Shown here: in pieces, positions 24,137 to 32,500 of the stretch
How the letters are laid out: every line of letters begins with the position of its first letter
Numbering within the stretch: position 1 is the stretch's first letter
NCBI RefSeq assembly: GCF_900099965.1
Contig: NZ_FNDJ01000010.1
Span: 186,001 to 250,000, forward strand
DNA length: 64,000 bases
Source: Nonomuraea jiangxiensis
GTDB taxonomy: Bacteria; Actinomycetota; Actinomycetes; Streptosporangiales; Streptosporangiaceae
Direction: 5' to 3'
Position numbers and translations under genes: made by a program
The notes under the pieces: generated by a model
Told to the model about the DNA's origin: nothing
Databases searched by the model: none
The model's input: the letters and a program-made list of their open reading frames with translations, nothing else

Positions 24137-24606
24137 GAGGGCTGCCCCGCGCGGCGCAGGTACGCCTCGATCCGGTCGAGCGCTCCCGACCAGACCTCCT
24201 TGACGAAGAAGTCGCGCACCTCGGGCGCCGGGAAGCCGCTCTGCACGACCGTGAGCAGGGTGCCGCCCTCGTGCTTGTCGAAGGTGACCTCGATGGTGGT
24301 GGTCATGGTCGTGCCGTCGGGAGAGCTGCCGGTGGACTCGGTGAGCAGGCGGTGCGGGCGGTCGATCTCCAGGAAGGTCTGCGTCTCGCGGAACAGGTGG
24401 TCGGGGTCCGGTCCCCAGACCGTGGTCTGCCGGCCTCCGACGCGCAGGTCGACCTCGATCTCGACGATGCCGGGCTCCTCGTCGAGGATGCTGAACCAGA
24501 TCTTCTGCTTCTCGGCGTCGGTGTAGGCGTCGAAGACCTCCTCGGGGGTGGCGGGCAGTATGCGGGTCGTGCGTAGCTGGATGCTCTCGGTGTCGTTCGG
24601 CGTCAT
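24133..24606 (-). CDS. AHSA1/SRPBCC-family protein
   Basis: 157 residues from the ATG at 24606, which overlaps the arsR stop. It is an AHSA1-type START-like fold: RTTRILPATPEEVFDAYTDA, then the strand run VEIEVDLRVGGRQTTVWG, and GFPAPEVRDFFVKEVWSGAL near the C-terminal helix. Pairs of ArsR-type repressors with AHSA1 proteins are very common in actinomycetes; the protein is thought to bind a small hydrophobic ligand, but the ligand is unknown. Confidence 0.87.
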   Translation of the reverse strand: MTPNDTESIQLRTTRILPATPEEVFDAYTDAEKQKIWFSILDEEPGIVEIEVDLRVGGRQTTVWGPDPDHLFRETQTFLEIDRPHRLLTESTGSSPDGTTMTTTIEVTFDKHEGGTLLTVVQSGFPAPEVRDFFVKEVWSGALDRIEAYLRRAGQPS

Positions 24607-24962
24607 CTCTCGGCGTCCTTGTCGGTGTCCGTATCCGGGGCGTTCTTGAGGGTGAAGTAGGCGTCGAGGCCGTCGAGCCGGCGCGCCCACAGGCGCTGGT
24701 AGAAGGTGATCCACGACATGACGTCCTCCAGGCGCTCGGCTCCCAGCCGGCACTGCCGCGATCGGCCGACCTTTTCCGTCGTGACCAGGCCGGCGTTCTC
24801 GAGGATGTGCACGTGCTTCTTCATGCCGGTGAGCGACATGCCGAAAGGCTCGGCCAGCTCGCCGATCGTGGCGGGTCCCTGGCCGAGCCGGATGAGTATC
24901 TGCCGCCGGGTCCCGTCCGCGAGGGCGGCGAACGTGCGATCGAGGACCTCTTGCTGAACCAT
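24603..24962 (-). CDS. ArsR-family winged-helix repressor
   Basis: 119 residues from ATG 24962. The HTH is TFAALADGTRRQILIRLGQG plus GMSLTGMKKHVHILENAGLV, then a wing (EKVGRSRQCRLG). No metal-binding cysteine pair of the classical ArsR/SmtB type is present, matching the AHSA1-linked branch of the family. The mRNA looks leaderless: -10 TAAAGT at 24975-24970 places the transcript start at about the ATG. A perfect palindrome covers the start codon, so autorepression is very likely. Confidence 0.9.
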   Translation of the reverse strand: MVQQEVLDRTFAALADGTRRQILIRLGQGPATIGELAEPFGMSLTGMKKHVHILENAGLVTTEKVGRSRQCRLGAERLEDVMSWITFYQRLWARRLDGLDAYFTLKNAPDTDTDKDAER

Positions 24963-24998
24963 GTGGTTCACTTTAGGACACTGAACCGATCGGTGCAA
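24955..24998 (-). promoter_or_regulatory. arsR operon promoter with operator over the start codon
   Basis: On the minus strand, -35 TTGCAC (24998-24993), a 17-bp spacer and -10 TAAAGT (24975-24970) lead straight to the ATG at 24962. TGAACCATGTGGTTCA (24955-24970) has 7-bp perfect arms and contains the start codon. The same TGAACC half-site recurs at 24982 within ACCGATCGGT, inside the spacer and -35. Two repressor dimers could cover the whole promoter. Confidence 0.65.
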
Positions 24999-25059
24999 TG
25001 TTCGTCGCCGACGAGTACCGGGGCGGGTCTGGTGCGTGGCCGATGACGTACCGGCCGGG

Positions 25060-25719
25060 CTATGGCTCGATCAGTCCGACGCGGATGGCGTAGCGGGTGA
25101 GCTCCAACCGATCCTTGAGGCCGAGTTTCTGTAGCAGGTTGGCCCGGTGCCGCTCGACGGTCTTGACGCTGATGAACAGCAGCTCGGCGATCTGCTGCGA
25201 GGTGTGGCCCTCGGCGACGAGCTTGAGGATCTCCTCCTCCCGGCCGGTGATGGCCTTGGCCGGGAGGGCGCCGCCTTCCTTGGCGCGGTCGAGGTAGTTG
25301 CGGATGAGGGCGGTGACCGCGCCGGGGTACAGGAAGGGCTCGTCGCGCATGGCGGCCCGGCAGGCCTCGATCAGGTCGCGGTCGGCGACCGACTTGAGAA
25401 CGTAGCCGCAGGCGCCGGCGCTGAGAGCCTCGAAGAAGTACTGCTCGTTGTCGTACATGGTCAGCATGAGAATGCGCAGGTCCGGCTGGATGCGGGAGAG
25501 CTCACGGGCGGCCTGCAGGCCGGTCAGGCGGGGCATGGCGATGTCGAGGATCGCCAGGTCCGGCCGGTGGGCGCGGGCCAGCTCGATGGCCTGCGCGCCG
25601 TCGCCGGCCTCGGCGACCACCGTCAGGTCGGGCTCGCTGTCGAGGATGAGCCGTACGCCGCGGCGGACCAGGGCGTGGTCGTCGGCCAGCAGGATGCGGA
25701 TGGTCGTCACCTCGGACAC
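25060..25719 (-). CDS. NarL/LuxR-family response regulator
   Basis: 219 residues. The receiver domain (about 7-122) has the acidic pair in LADDHALVRRG, phosphoacceptor Asp59 in LAILDIAMP, and the conserved lysine in YVLKSVADRDL. The GerE HTH is at about 155-215 (ITGREEEILKLVAEGHTSQQ, FISVKTVERHRANLLQKLGL). The start is GTG at 25719, two bases after the kinase stop, so both proteins come from one mRNA. Target genes are not evident; the divergent antiporter gene is the nearest candidate. Confidence 0.94.
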   Translation of the reverse strand: MSEVTTIRILLADDHALVRRGVRLILDSEPDLTVVAEAGDGAQAIELARAHRPDLAILDIAMPRLTGLQAARELSRIQPDLRILMLTMYDNEQYFFEALSAGACGYVLKSVADRDLIEACRAAMRDEPFLYPGAVTALIRNYLDRAKEGGALPAKAITGREEEILKLVAEGHTSQQIAELLFISVKTVERHRANLLQKLGLKDRLELTRYAIRVGLIEP

Positions 25720-25721
25720 GG

Positions 25722-26672
25722 TCAGCGCCTTCCGGTGTCGGTGGGCACGGTCAGGCGTACCTCGGTGCCGCCGTCGGGTCCGCGTTCGAGGGCCAGGCCG
25801 GCGCCGATGAGCAGGGCGCGTTCGCGCATGCCGCGGATGCCGGCCCCTTCGGCGGCCTGGCCGAGGCCGCGCCCGTCGTCGCGGACGCGCAGCTCCACCC
25901 CGCCCGGAGTGCGCCGGAGACTGAGATCGACGTGCCTGGCCCCGGCGTGCCGGGCCGCGTTGGTGACGGCTTCCTGCGCGACCCGGTAGACGACGAGCTC
26001 CCGATCGTGGCCCAGGGACGGCAGGTCGGCGGCCAGCCGGTGGCGTACGGACAGCTTCGGGGTGCGGAACTCCGAGGTGAGGGCTTTGAGCGCGCTGACG
26101 AGGCCGAGCTCATCGAGGACGCCGGGGCGCAGGCGGCGGGCGATCCGGCGGATCTCCTCCAGGCTGGTCCGAGTGGTCTCCTGGGTCTGGTGCAACTCGT
26201 CCCGAAGGGCGGGCGGCGCCTGGTCCGCGACGTGCTTCAGGTCGAGCAGGACGGCGGTCAGGGTCTGGCCGATCTCGTCGTGCAGCTCCTGGGCGATGCG
26301 GTGGCGTTCGGCCTCCTGTGCGGACAGGGCCCGCGCGGCGCTGGTGGCGCGCTCGCTCTCCAGGCGGTCGAGCATGGTGTTGAAGGTGGCGATCAGGTCG
26401 ACGATCTCGCCACGCCCCTCGGCGGCGGGGCGTTGCCCGGGGCGCAGCAGGTCGATGGTGGCCATCGCCCGGGTGAGCCGCTGCAGGGGAGCCAGTGCCA
26501 TGCGGAGCAGCGCGGCGTTGGCGATCAGCATGGCCGCCAGCCCGCCCACCAGGACTGCCGCCTCGGTCAGCAGCACGGGGGTGGAAACGGTGACCGGGCC
26601 CAGCAGCAGCGCGGTGGCCACGACCAGGACGACGGCGTTCAGCAGGAAGACCCGCCAGAACAACGACACCAC
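25722..26672 (-). CDS. NarL-type sensor histidine kinase
   Basis: 316 residues from the GTG at 26672, chosen because AAGGAGG lies 6 nt upstream; the frame is open back to 26771 without homology. Two membrane helices (FWRVFLLNAVVLVVATALLL and LLTEAAVLVGGLAAMLIANA) enclose only a short outside loop. A HAMP segment follows, then HisKA_3 with the phosphorylated histidine in IAQELHDEIGQTL, and the ATPase domain (DDGRGLGQAAEGAGIRGMRER). The tiny sensor loop suggests intramembrane sensing of envelope conditions. Confidence 0.92.
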   Translation of the reverse strand: MVSLFWRVFLLNAVVLVVATALLLGPVTVSTPVLLTEAAVLVGGLAAMLIANAALLRMALAPLQRLTRAMATIDLLRPGQRPAAEGRGEIVDLIATFNTMLDRLESERATSAARALSAQEAERHRIAQELHDEIGQTLTAVLLDLKHVADQAPPALRDELHQTQETTRTSLEEIRRIARRLRPGVLDELGLVSALKALTSEFRTPKLSVRHRLAADLPSLGHDRELVVYRVAQEAVTNAARHAGARHVDLSLRRTPGGVELRVRDDGRGLGQAAEGAGIRGMRERALLIGAGLALERGPDGGTEVRLTVPTDTGRR

Positions 26673-26955
26673 ACACCGCCTCCTTCTCGCTGCCTCGATC
26701 CCCGATGGCCCGGGAGCCAATGCCACCTTCCGGGTGCGAACGGGTCCGCGTCCATCCGTGTCAGCACCCATTCCTGCCCAGAATCTACAAGTCGTTCACC
26801 AGGGCAAATGGGGGTCGGTGCGGATGGCGGGAGCGTCGCGGGGCCGGAAGGCTGGGAGACGGCCCGGCTGCCGACGGCCGCAACCGGCGCGCCGGCGGGC
26901 CGGGCGTCCGGCCGTAGCCGGGCCCCACCGCTGACGTTCTGGAAGGTGGTGACCC

Positions 26956-28209
26956 GTGGGTCATGCCGACACCCTGCTCGCTATGGGCGGCGCGTTTCTC
27001 GCGGCCGCCTTCCTGGCCCGGCTCGGCCGCCGGATCGGGCTGCCGACCATCCCGCTGTTCATGCTCGCCGGCATCCTGCTCGGCCCGCACACCCCCGGCC
27101 TGGTCCTGGTCGACGACCCGCACCAGCTGGAGATGCTGTCCGCTCTCGGGCTGGTGCTCCTGCTGTTCTACCTGGGCCTGGAATTCCATCTGGACGATGT
27201 CAGAAACGGCGGCCGCCGGCTGGTCGCCGCCGGCGGCATCTATCTCGTGCTCAACATCGGCGCGGGCCTGGGGTTCGGGTTCGCCCTCGGGTGGGGCGTA
27301 CGGGAGGCGCTGGTCCTGGCCGGGGTGCTGGGCATCTCCTCGTCCGCGATCGTCACCAAGATCCTTATTGACCTGGGCCGGATCGGCCGCCCCGAGACGC
27401 GACTGATCCTCGGGGTCATCGTGGTCGAGGACCTGTTCCTCGCGATGTACCTGGCGGTGCTCCAGCCTGTCATCGGCGGCGCCGAGAACCTGACCGACGC
27501 CGCCCTGCAGGCAGCCAAGGCGTTCGCCTTCCTGCTGCTGCTGGCCGCCGTCGCCCGCTACGGCACCCGCCTGGTCGGCCGCCTGATCGCGGTACGCGAC
27601 AACGAGCTGCTGGTGATCAGCTTCCTGGGCGCCGCGGTCCTGGTCGCCGGTGTCTCGGAGGCGCTGGGCGTCGCGGACGCCATCGGCGCCTTCATGGTCG
27701 GCCTGATCTTCGCGGGCACCCCGTCCGCCCCCCGCATCCGCCGGCTGGTGCACCCGCTGCGGGACGCCTTCGCCGCTGTCTTCTTCTTCGCCTTCGGCCT
27801 GGCCATCGACCCCGCCGACCTCGCCTCCGTGGCCGCGCCGCTGGCCGTTGCCGTCGCGCTCACCCTTGTGATGAACGTGGCCGCCGGACTGATCGCCGCC
27901 CGCCTGTACGGGTACGGGCCGCGACCCGCCGCCGACATCGCCACCACGCTGCTGGCCCGCGGCGAGTTCGCCCTCATCCTGGCCGCCATGGCCGCCGGCG
28001 CGGGGCTCGACGGCCGGCTGGCCCCGTTCATCGCGGGCTACGTCCTCGTGCTGGCGGTCCTGGGCCCCGTCATGGCCGGGCGCTCAGATCGGCTCGCCGC
28101 CGCCCTGGTGGCCGTACGGAACCTGGTTCGCCGCGAACGGAGGGCGGTCCGGGACCCCGGCGAAGCCGACACCGCGACCCCCGAACCCACGAAGCCGAGC
28201 CGCTCGTGA
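26956..28209 (+). CDS. CPA2-family cation:proton antiporter (Kef-type)
   Basis: 417 residues with about twelve membrane helices and no cytoplasmic TrkA-N domain. Family motifs are LPTIPLFMLAGILLGP, FYLGLEFHLDDV, the GISSSAIVTKIL block and VVEDLFLAMYLAVLQP with the conserved ED in the ion path. The C-terminus is a short basic tail (LVRRERRAVRD). It exchanges K+ or Na+ for protons. The GTG start has GGAAGGTGG upstream. A separate TrkA-C regulatory subunit often precedes such genes but is missing here; the divergent two-component operon may control it. Confidence 0.9.
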   Translation: MGHADTLLAMGGAFLAAAFLARLGRRIGLPTIPLFMLAGILLGPHTPGLVLVDDPHQLEMLSALGLVLLLFYLGLEFHLDDVRNGGRRLVAAGGIYLVLNIGAGLGFGFALGWGVREALVLAGVLGISSSAIVTKILIDLGRIGRPETRLILGVIVVEDLFLAMYLAVLQPVIGGAENLTDAALQAAKAFAFLLLLAAVARYGTRLVGRLIAVRDNELLVISFLGAAVLVAGVSEALGVADAIGAFMVGLIFAGTPSAPRIRRLVHPLRDAFAAVFFFAFGLAIDPADLASVAAPLAVAVALTLVMNVAAGLIAARLYGYGPRPAADIATTLLARGEFALILAAMAAGAGLDGRLAPFIAGYVLVLAVLGPVMAGRSDRLAAALVAVRNLVRRERRAVRDPGEADTATPEPTKPSRS

Positions 28210-28216
28210 ACCACCT

Positions 28217-30427
28217 TCAGGCGCCCTCGCGGCAGACGGTGTTCCCGGGCGGGACGCGGAGGTCGGTGAAGTACCGGTTGGCGTACGCGATCGTGCACGG
28301 GTCACCCGTGTGGTAGAGCCCGTGCCCATGGCCCTCGAAGCGGATCGTGCCCGATCCCGGCACCCGGAGGGCGAGGTCGGCGGTGTCCGCGTAGTCGGTC
28401 CACGTTCCCGCGCCGACGAACGGCGGCAGTTGGTCCACGGGGAGGGGAGCGGTGGGAGTGCGTACCGGTTCCGGCCAGCCCACGCAGCCCAGCGGGTGCC
28501 ACAGCTCGTTACCGGACAGGTGCGGTGCGATCCGGTCGCCCAGGGCTCGCAGGCGGCGGTACTCCGCGTAGTCGCGATAGCCGATTCCGTCGAGGCAATG
28601 GGTCATGTTCATCCCGACGATCGAGGGTGGCTTCGGGCTGCCCAGCGTTCCCGCCTTGACGTAGTCGGAGAAGCCGGTGGCGTCCCCCTTTTCGGCCCGT
28701 CTGATCGCCTGGGCCAGTTCCTTCCACCGGGCGTTGTCGTCACCGGGCGCGACGAGGTGGGGCATGGCGGCCACGGTGAGGTCGAAGCCGCTGTAGGCGA
28801 CCCCCTTCTCGGCCGGTACGGGGGAGCGGTCGGCTGCGGAGCGGAGTTCGTTCCACACCGTCCCGACGTCGCGTCCATGCAACGCGCAGGCGGAGTCGTT
28901 CGCGCACCACTCGGAGAAACGGGTGAACTGCGCTTCCATGAGGGCGTATCGCGCTCGATCGTCCTCGCTCCTGTCCCGGAGCGTGTTGACGGCCCCGTCC
29001 AGGTACATCGCTCGTATCCGGCTGGGGAAGAGCCTGGCATAGGCGAGCCCGGGAACGCCGCCGTAGGAGGTGGCCATGAAGGTGAACTGCCGCTCGCCCA
29101 TCGCCGAACGGATCGCGTCGATGTCGCGCGCGAACGAGGCGGAGTCGAGGTGACCGAACAGCTCGGGGTCGGCGGCGCGACAGCGCTCGGCGGCCGCCCG
29201 GTTCGAGCGGGCCAGGGCGGCCCACTCGCGTTCGTCGTCCGGCGGGGTGATCCACGGGCCGGTGCCGAGACAGTCCTGGTCGAGGATGCCCAGCTCGATG
29301 CCGTTGCGCGGCAGGAGGCTGACGACGTCGAAGCGGTCCCGGATCTGGGCGAAGCTGCCCGCGTGCCGCTCCAGGTCCTGCACCCCGGACCCGCCTGGGC
29401 CGCCGGGGATGGAGAACAGCACGCCGATGCGGTGGCGCCTGCCGGTGTGGGGCAGCATCGCGAGGGGGAGCGTGATCGTGCGGCCCCGCGGTTCGGCCCA
29501 GTCGACGGGGACGCGGATCTGGCTGCACAACATGTTGTCGCAGGGCTTCCACGTCAATGTGGAGTCGGGAGTGGCGGCGGCGGACACGGGCGCGGCGGCC
29601 ACCAGGAGGATGGTCGCGGCCGAACCGGCGAGCAGCGGCCGGAGGCGGTGTCCGCGCAGCGCGATGGCGGCCGCCGCGGCGGCCAGGGCGGCCACGGTGT
29701 AGGCGGCCAGCAGTGCGCCCGCGGCGATCGGGCCGAGCAGGCCGTCGGCGGCCATCTGGCCGGGTAGCGCCCCGATGAGGTGCGCGCCGATCTGGTAGCC
29801 GAGCGGGCGCGGCAGGGTCTGCGCGGCGACGGGCAGGATCAGCAGCACGACCATCAGCGCGACCAGCGTGCCCGCCGTGGAACGGATCGCCGTGCCGAGT
29901 CCCAGCCCCATGAGCGCGACCAGCGGCATCGAGGCGCCGGTGATCAGCAGCCCCGCCAGGACGCCCGGCTCGGACAGGGAGGCGCCGAGCGTCTCCCCGT
30001 CCAGCAGCACCGTGTCCGCTCTGGTGCCGAGGACCGCCATGGTGGCGGCGTACATGCCGAAGACCAGCACCTGCCCCGCGACCAGGCTCACGGCCACCAG
30101 GACCGGGATCTTCGCGAGGAGGAAGGTACGGCGGGCCGGGACGGCCGTCAGGCTCGTGTTGATGTGGCCCGTGCCGTATTCGGTGGTGATGGAGAGCGCT
30201 CCGAGCGCGCCCATCACGAGGTGGGCGAAGGGCAGGCCGGTGCCCAGCCCGTCGCCCAGGCTGTCGAAACGCCGCAGGTCCGCGCCCTGCTGGGCGTCGA
30301 AACCGCGCGTGACCAGGAAGGCCACGCCCGCGCTGAGGCCCACCGCGATCAGCGCGGAGATCAGCAGGTAGAGGTTGGAGCGGAGCGTTCTGAACTTCAG
30401 CCACTCCGCCGCGATCGCGTCCTTCAT
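28217..30427 (-). CDS. ABC-2 permease fused to an S33-type alpha/beta-hydrolase (peptidase) domain
   Basis: A single 736-residue frame. Residues 1 to about 265 are an ABC-2 permease with six helices, starting MKDAIAAEWLKFRTLRSNLY. A further hydrophobic segment (LLAGSAATILLVAAAPVSAA) leads to about 450 residues of a tripeptidyl-aminopeptidase-like hydrolase: LTWKPCDNMLCSQIRVPVDW, SIPGGPGGSGVQDL, nucleophile ATSYGGVPGLAYA, and the C-terminal TAP-like part with histidine in FEGHGHGLYHTGDPC. No ATG/GTG start occurs between the parts, so they form one protein; the hydrolase should face outside. The ATG overlaps the ATPase stop (ATGA). Exported peptides may be cut as they emerge (inference). Confidence 0.85.
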   Translation of the reverse strand: MKDAIAAEWLKFRTLRSNLYLLISALIAVGLSAGVAFLVTRGFDAQQGADLRRFDSLGDGLGTGLPFAHLVMGALGALSITTEYGTGHINTSLTAVPARRTFLLAKIPVLVAVSLVAGQVLVFGMYAATMAVLGTRADTVLLDGETLGASLSEPGVLAGLLITGASMPLVALMGLGLGTAIRSTAGTLVALMVVLLILPVAAQTLPRPLGYQIGAHLIGALPGQMAADGLLGPIAAGALLAAYTVAALAAAAAAIALRGHRLRPLLAGSAATILLVAAAPVSAAATPDSTLTWKPCDNMLCSQIRVPVDWAEPRGRTITLPLAMLPHTGRRHRIGVLFSIPGGPGGSGVQDLERHAGSFAQIRDRFDVVSLLPRNGIELGILDQDCLGTGPWITPPDDEREWAALARSNRAAAERCRAADPELFGHLDSASFARDIDAIRSAMGERQFTFMATSYGGVPGLAYARLFPSRIRAMYLDGAVNTLRDRSEDDRARYALMEAQFTRFSEWCANDSACALHGRDVGTVWNELRSAADRSPVPAEKGVAYSGFDLTVAAMPHLVAPGDDNARWKELAQAIRRAEKGDATGFSDYVKAGTLGSPKPPSIVGMNMTHCLDGIGYRDYAEYRRLRALGDRIAPHLSGNELWHPLGCVGWPEPVRTPTAPLPVDQLPPFVGAGTWTDYADTADLALRVPGSGTIRFEGHGHGLYHTGDPCTIAYANRYFTDLRVPPGNTVCREGA

Positions 30428-31353
30428 CGTGCCACGTACTCCCTGCTGTCGTCGGTCAGCTCCATGAACGCCTCCTCCAGGGAGGCCTCGCGCGGGGTGA
30501 GCTCGTACAGCGCGATGCCGTGGGCCAAGGCCAGTTCGCCGATGCGCCTGGCTTCGAGCCCGGTCACCGCCAGCCCGTCCTCCGCCCGGACCACGCCCCC
30601 GTTGGCCTGCAGGACCATCGCCAGCGCCGCCGGGTCGGCGGCGTGGACGAGCACGTCGCGCCGATACCGCTCGGCGAGGTCCGCCATGGCCGTGTCGGCG
30701 ATCAACCGACCGCGCCCCACCACCACGACGTGGTCGGCGGTCACGGCCATCTCGGCCATCAGGTGGCTGGAGACGAGCACCGCCCGACCCTCCGCGGCCA
30801 GCGCGCGCATCAGCTCGCGGATCCACCGCACGCCCTCCGGGTCCAGTCCGTTGACCGGTTCGTCGAACATCAGCGCCTCCGGGTCGCCCAGCAGCGCTAC
30901 CGCGATCCCGAGCCGCTGCTTCATGCCCAGCGAGAACCTCGCGATCCGCCTGTGTGCCACGGACGTCAGCCCCACCCGGTCGATCACCTCCTCCACTCGG
31001 GCCAGGCCGATGCCGTTGCTGCGCGCCACGCACGCCACGTGCGCCCGTGCGGTGCGGCCCCCGTGTACGGCTCCGGCGTCCAGCAGCGCCCCGAGCGTCA
31101 GCAGTGGGCGTCTGAGCGAGGCGTAGGGCCGCCCGGCGACCAGGGCGGTGCCGGCGTGCGGGGCTTCCAGGCCGAGGACGGCCCGCATCGTGGTGGACTT
31201 CCCGGCGCCGTTGGGTCCGAGGAAACCGGTCACCTGGCCCGCTTTCGCGACGAAGGTGAGCTCGTCCACCGCGGTGGCGTCGCCGTACCTGACGGTGAGG
31301 TCGTTGACTTCGATCACGGGTCCAGCCTCGCCGCGTGCGCTCGCGTCCTCCAT
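30424..31353 (-). CDS. ABC transporter ATP-binding protein (partner of the permease-peptidase fusion)
   Basis: 309 residues. Walker A is GPNGAGKSTT, signature ARFSLGMKQRL, Walker B EALMFDEPVNGLDPEG, and switch histidine VSSHLMAEM. The C-terminal about 80 residues (ITDLV-type extension ending ASLEEAFMELTDDSREYVAR) is typical of ABC-2 lantibiotic/peptide-resistance exporters. The ATG at 31353 is taken; a GTG 12 codons in (at 31317) is also possible. It is divergent from a two-component system, the arrangement of antimicrobial-peptide detoxification modules. Confidence 0.92.
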   Translation of the reverse strand: MEDASARGEAGPVIEVNDLTVRYGDATAVDELTFVAKAGQVTGFLGPNGAGKSTTMRAVLGLEAPHAGTALVAGRPYASLRRPLLTLGALLDAGAVHGGRTARAHVACVARSNGIGLARVEEVIDRVGLTSVAHRRIARFSLGMKQRLGIAVALLGDPEALMFDEPVNGLDPEGVRWIRELMRALAAEGRAVLVSSHLMAEMAVTADHVVVVGRGRLIADTAMADLAERYRRDVLVHAADPAALAMVLQANGGVVRAEDGLAVTGLEARRIGELALAHGIALYELTPREASLEEAFMELTDDSREYVAR

Positions 31354-31396
31354 CCGCCCAGGCCCAGCACGTGAGGGGGGATTTTCCACCGTCGAA

Positions 31397-31414
31397 GGTA
31401 GGGCTGGGCCTACC
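31397..31414. promoter_or_regulatory. Inverted repeat in the ABC/two-component divergent promoter region
   Basis: GGTAGG-N6-CCTACC is a perfect 6-bp dyad. The right arm contains TACCGT (31411-31416), which as a -10 would start a leaderless transcript at the kinase GTG (31424). It may be the binding site of the cognate NarL-type regulator or of RNA polymerase plus activator for the ABC genes. Confidence 0.4.
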
Positions 31415-31423
31415 GTGCCGCGG

Positions 31424-32500
31424 GTGATCAGAGGCCAGACTGGTGGGGTGGGCAGAGTCAAGAGGGGGTTGATCGCGGCGGCCGGGGTGCCGCTGAACGC
31501 TGTCATGGCTGTGGCCCTGGTCCTCGCCTGGGCGCCGCGCATCCGCGCGGGCATCGTCTCGTTGCAGCGAGCGTGGGCGGGAGCGGCGCTGGGCCGGGCC
31601 ATCCCCGCGCGTGAGAACGGCCCGCGGGTGCTGGCCTGGCTGGCGATCAACGCCGTCGTCGGCCCGGCCTTCCTGATGGCGATGACCGCCGTGGTGAACA
31701 CCGTGGGCATCATCGTCCACCTGCGGCCCGCCGTGAACGGCCCGAGCGTGACCTTCACGCTCAGCCTGGCGCTGCTCCTCCTTTCGGCACTCGGCCTGGT
31801 CGTCGCCGCGCTCATGGGACTGGCCGAGGCCCGGCTCGCCGAACTGCTCCTCGGCAGTGGTGACTCGCTGGCCCAGCGGGTGCGGGAGCTGACCGCCTCC
31901 AGGGCCGCCGCCGTCGACGCGCGGGCGGCCGAACTGCGCCGGATCGAGCGCGACCTGCACGACGGCGCCCAGGCCAGGCTGATCGCGGTACGGCTGAACC
32001 TCGGCCTGGCCAGGAGCGCCGACGACCCTGAGCAGGCCCGCGAGCTGATCGAGGAGGCATGGGAGTCGGCCGGACAGGCCCTCACCGACCTGCGCGATCT
32101 GGTGCGCGGCATCCACCCGCCCGTGCTCGCCGACCGCGGCCTGGCGGGCGCGATCGAAGCGGCCGCCCTGCTCTGCCCCATCCCGGTCGCCACGGACCTC
32201 GTCCTGGCCGGCCGCCCCGAGCCGCCGGTCGAGTCCGCGCTCTACTTCGCCGCCGTCGAGGCCATGACCAACGTCACCAAGCACAGCCAGGCCACCCGTG
32301 CATGGGTACGGCTGCGCCACACCGGCGACGGCCTCCGCCTGGTCGTCGGCGACGACGGGCACGGCGGGGCGGATCCGGCGGCGGGCACCGGCCTGCGCGG
32401 GATCGCGGAACGCCTGTCCGCCTTCGACGGCACGCTGACCGTGCGGAGCCCGCCGGGCGGTCCGACCATCCTCACCATGGAGCTGCCGTGCGCGTTGTGA
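31424..32500 (+). CDS. NarL-type sensor histidine kinase beside the ABC permease-peptidase
   Basis: 358 residues from GTG 31424 (GTG 31448 is the alternative). Four hydrophobic helices occupy the first about 130 residues (AGVPLNAVMAVALVLAWAP, VLAWLAINAVVGPAFLMAM, VTFTLSLALLLLSALGLVVA). HisKA_3 carries the histidine in RRIERDLHDGAQARL. The ATPase domain shows AAVEAMTNVTKHSQA (N box) and VGDDGHGGADPAAGTGLRGI (G1/G2). It overlaps the regulator gene by 13 bp. Its position opposite a peptide-type ABC exporter suggests it senses an envelope-active compound. Confidence 0.92.
   Translation: MIRGQTGGVGRVKRGLIAAAGVPLNAVMAVALVLAWAPRIRAGIVSLQRAWAGAALGRAIPARENGPRVLAWLAINAVVGPAFLMAMTAVVNTVGIIVHLRPAVNGPSVTFTLSLALLLLSALGLVVAALMGLAEARLAELLLGSGDSLAQRVRELTASRAAAVDARAAELRRIERDLHDGAQARLIAVRLNLGLARSADDPEQARELIEEAWESAGQALTDLRDLVRGIHPPVLADRGLAGAIEAAALLCPIPVATDLVLAGRPEPPVESALYFAAVEAMTNVTKHSQATRAWVRLRHTGDGLRLVVGDDGHGGADPAAGTGLRGIAERLSAFDGTLTVRSPPGGPTILTMELPCAL

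Noticed and set aside
30428..32362. Upstream extension of the permease-peptidase frame (to 1381 codons)
   Set aside because: The part before MKDAIAAEW is arginine/glycine-rich shadow sequence antisense to the kinase and out of frame with the ABC ATPase. The ATG at 30427 overlaps the ATPase stop.
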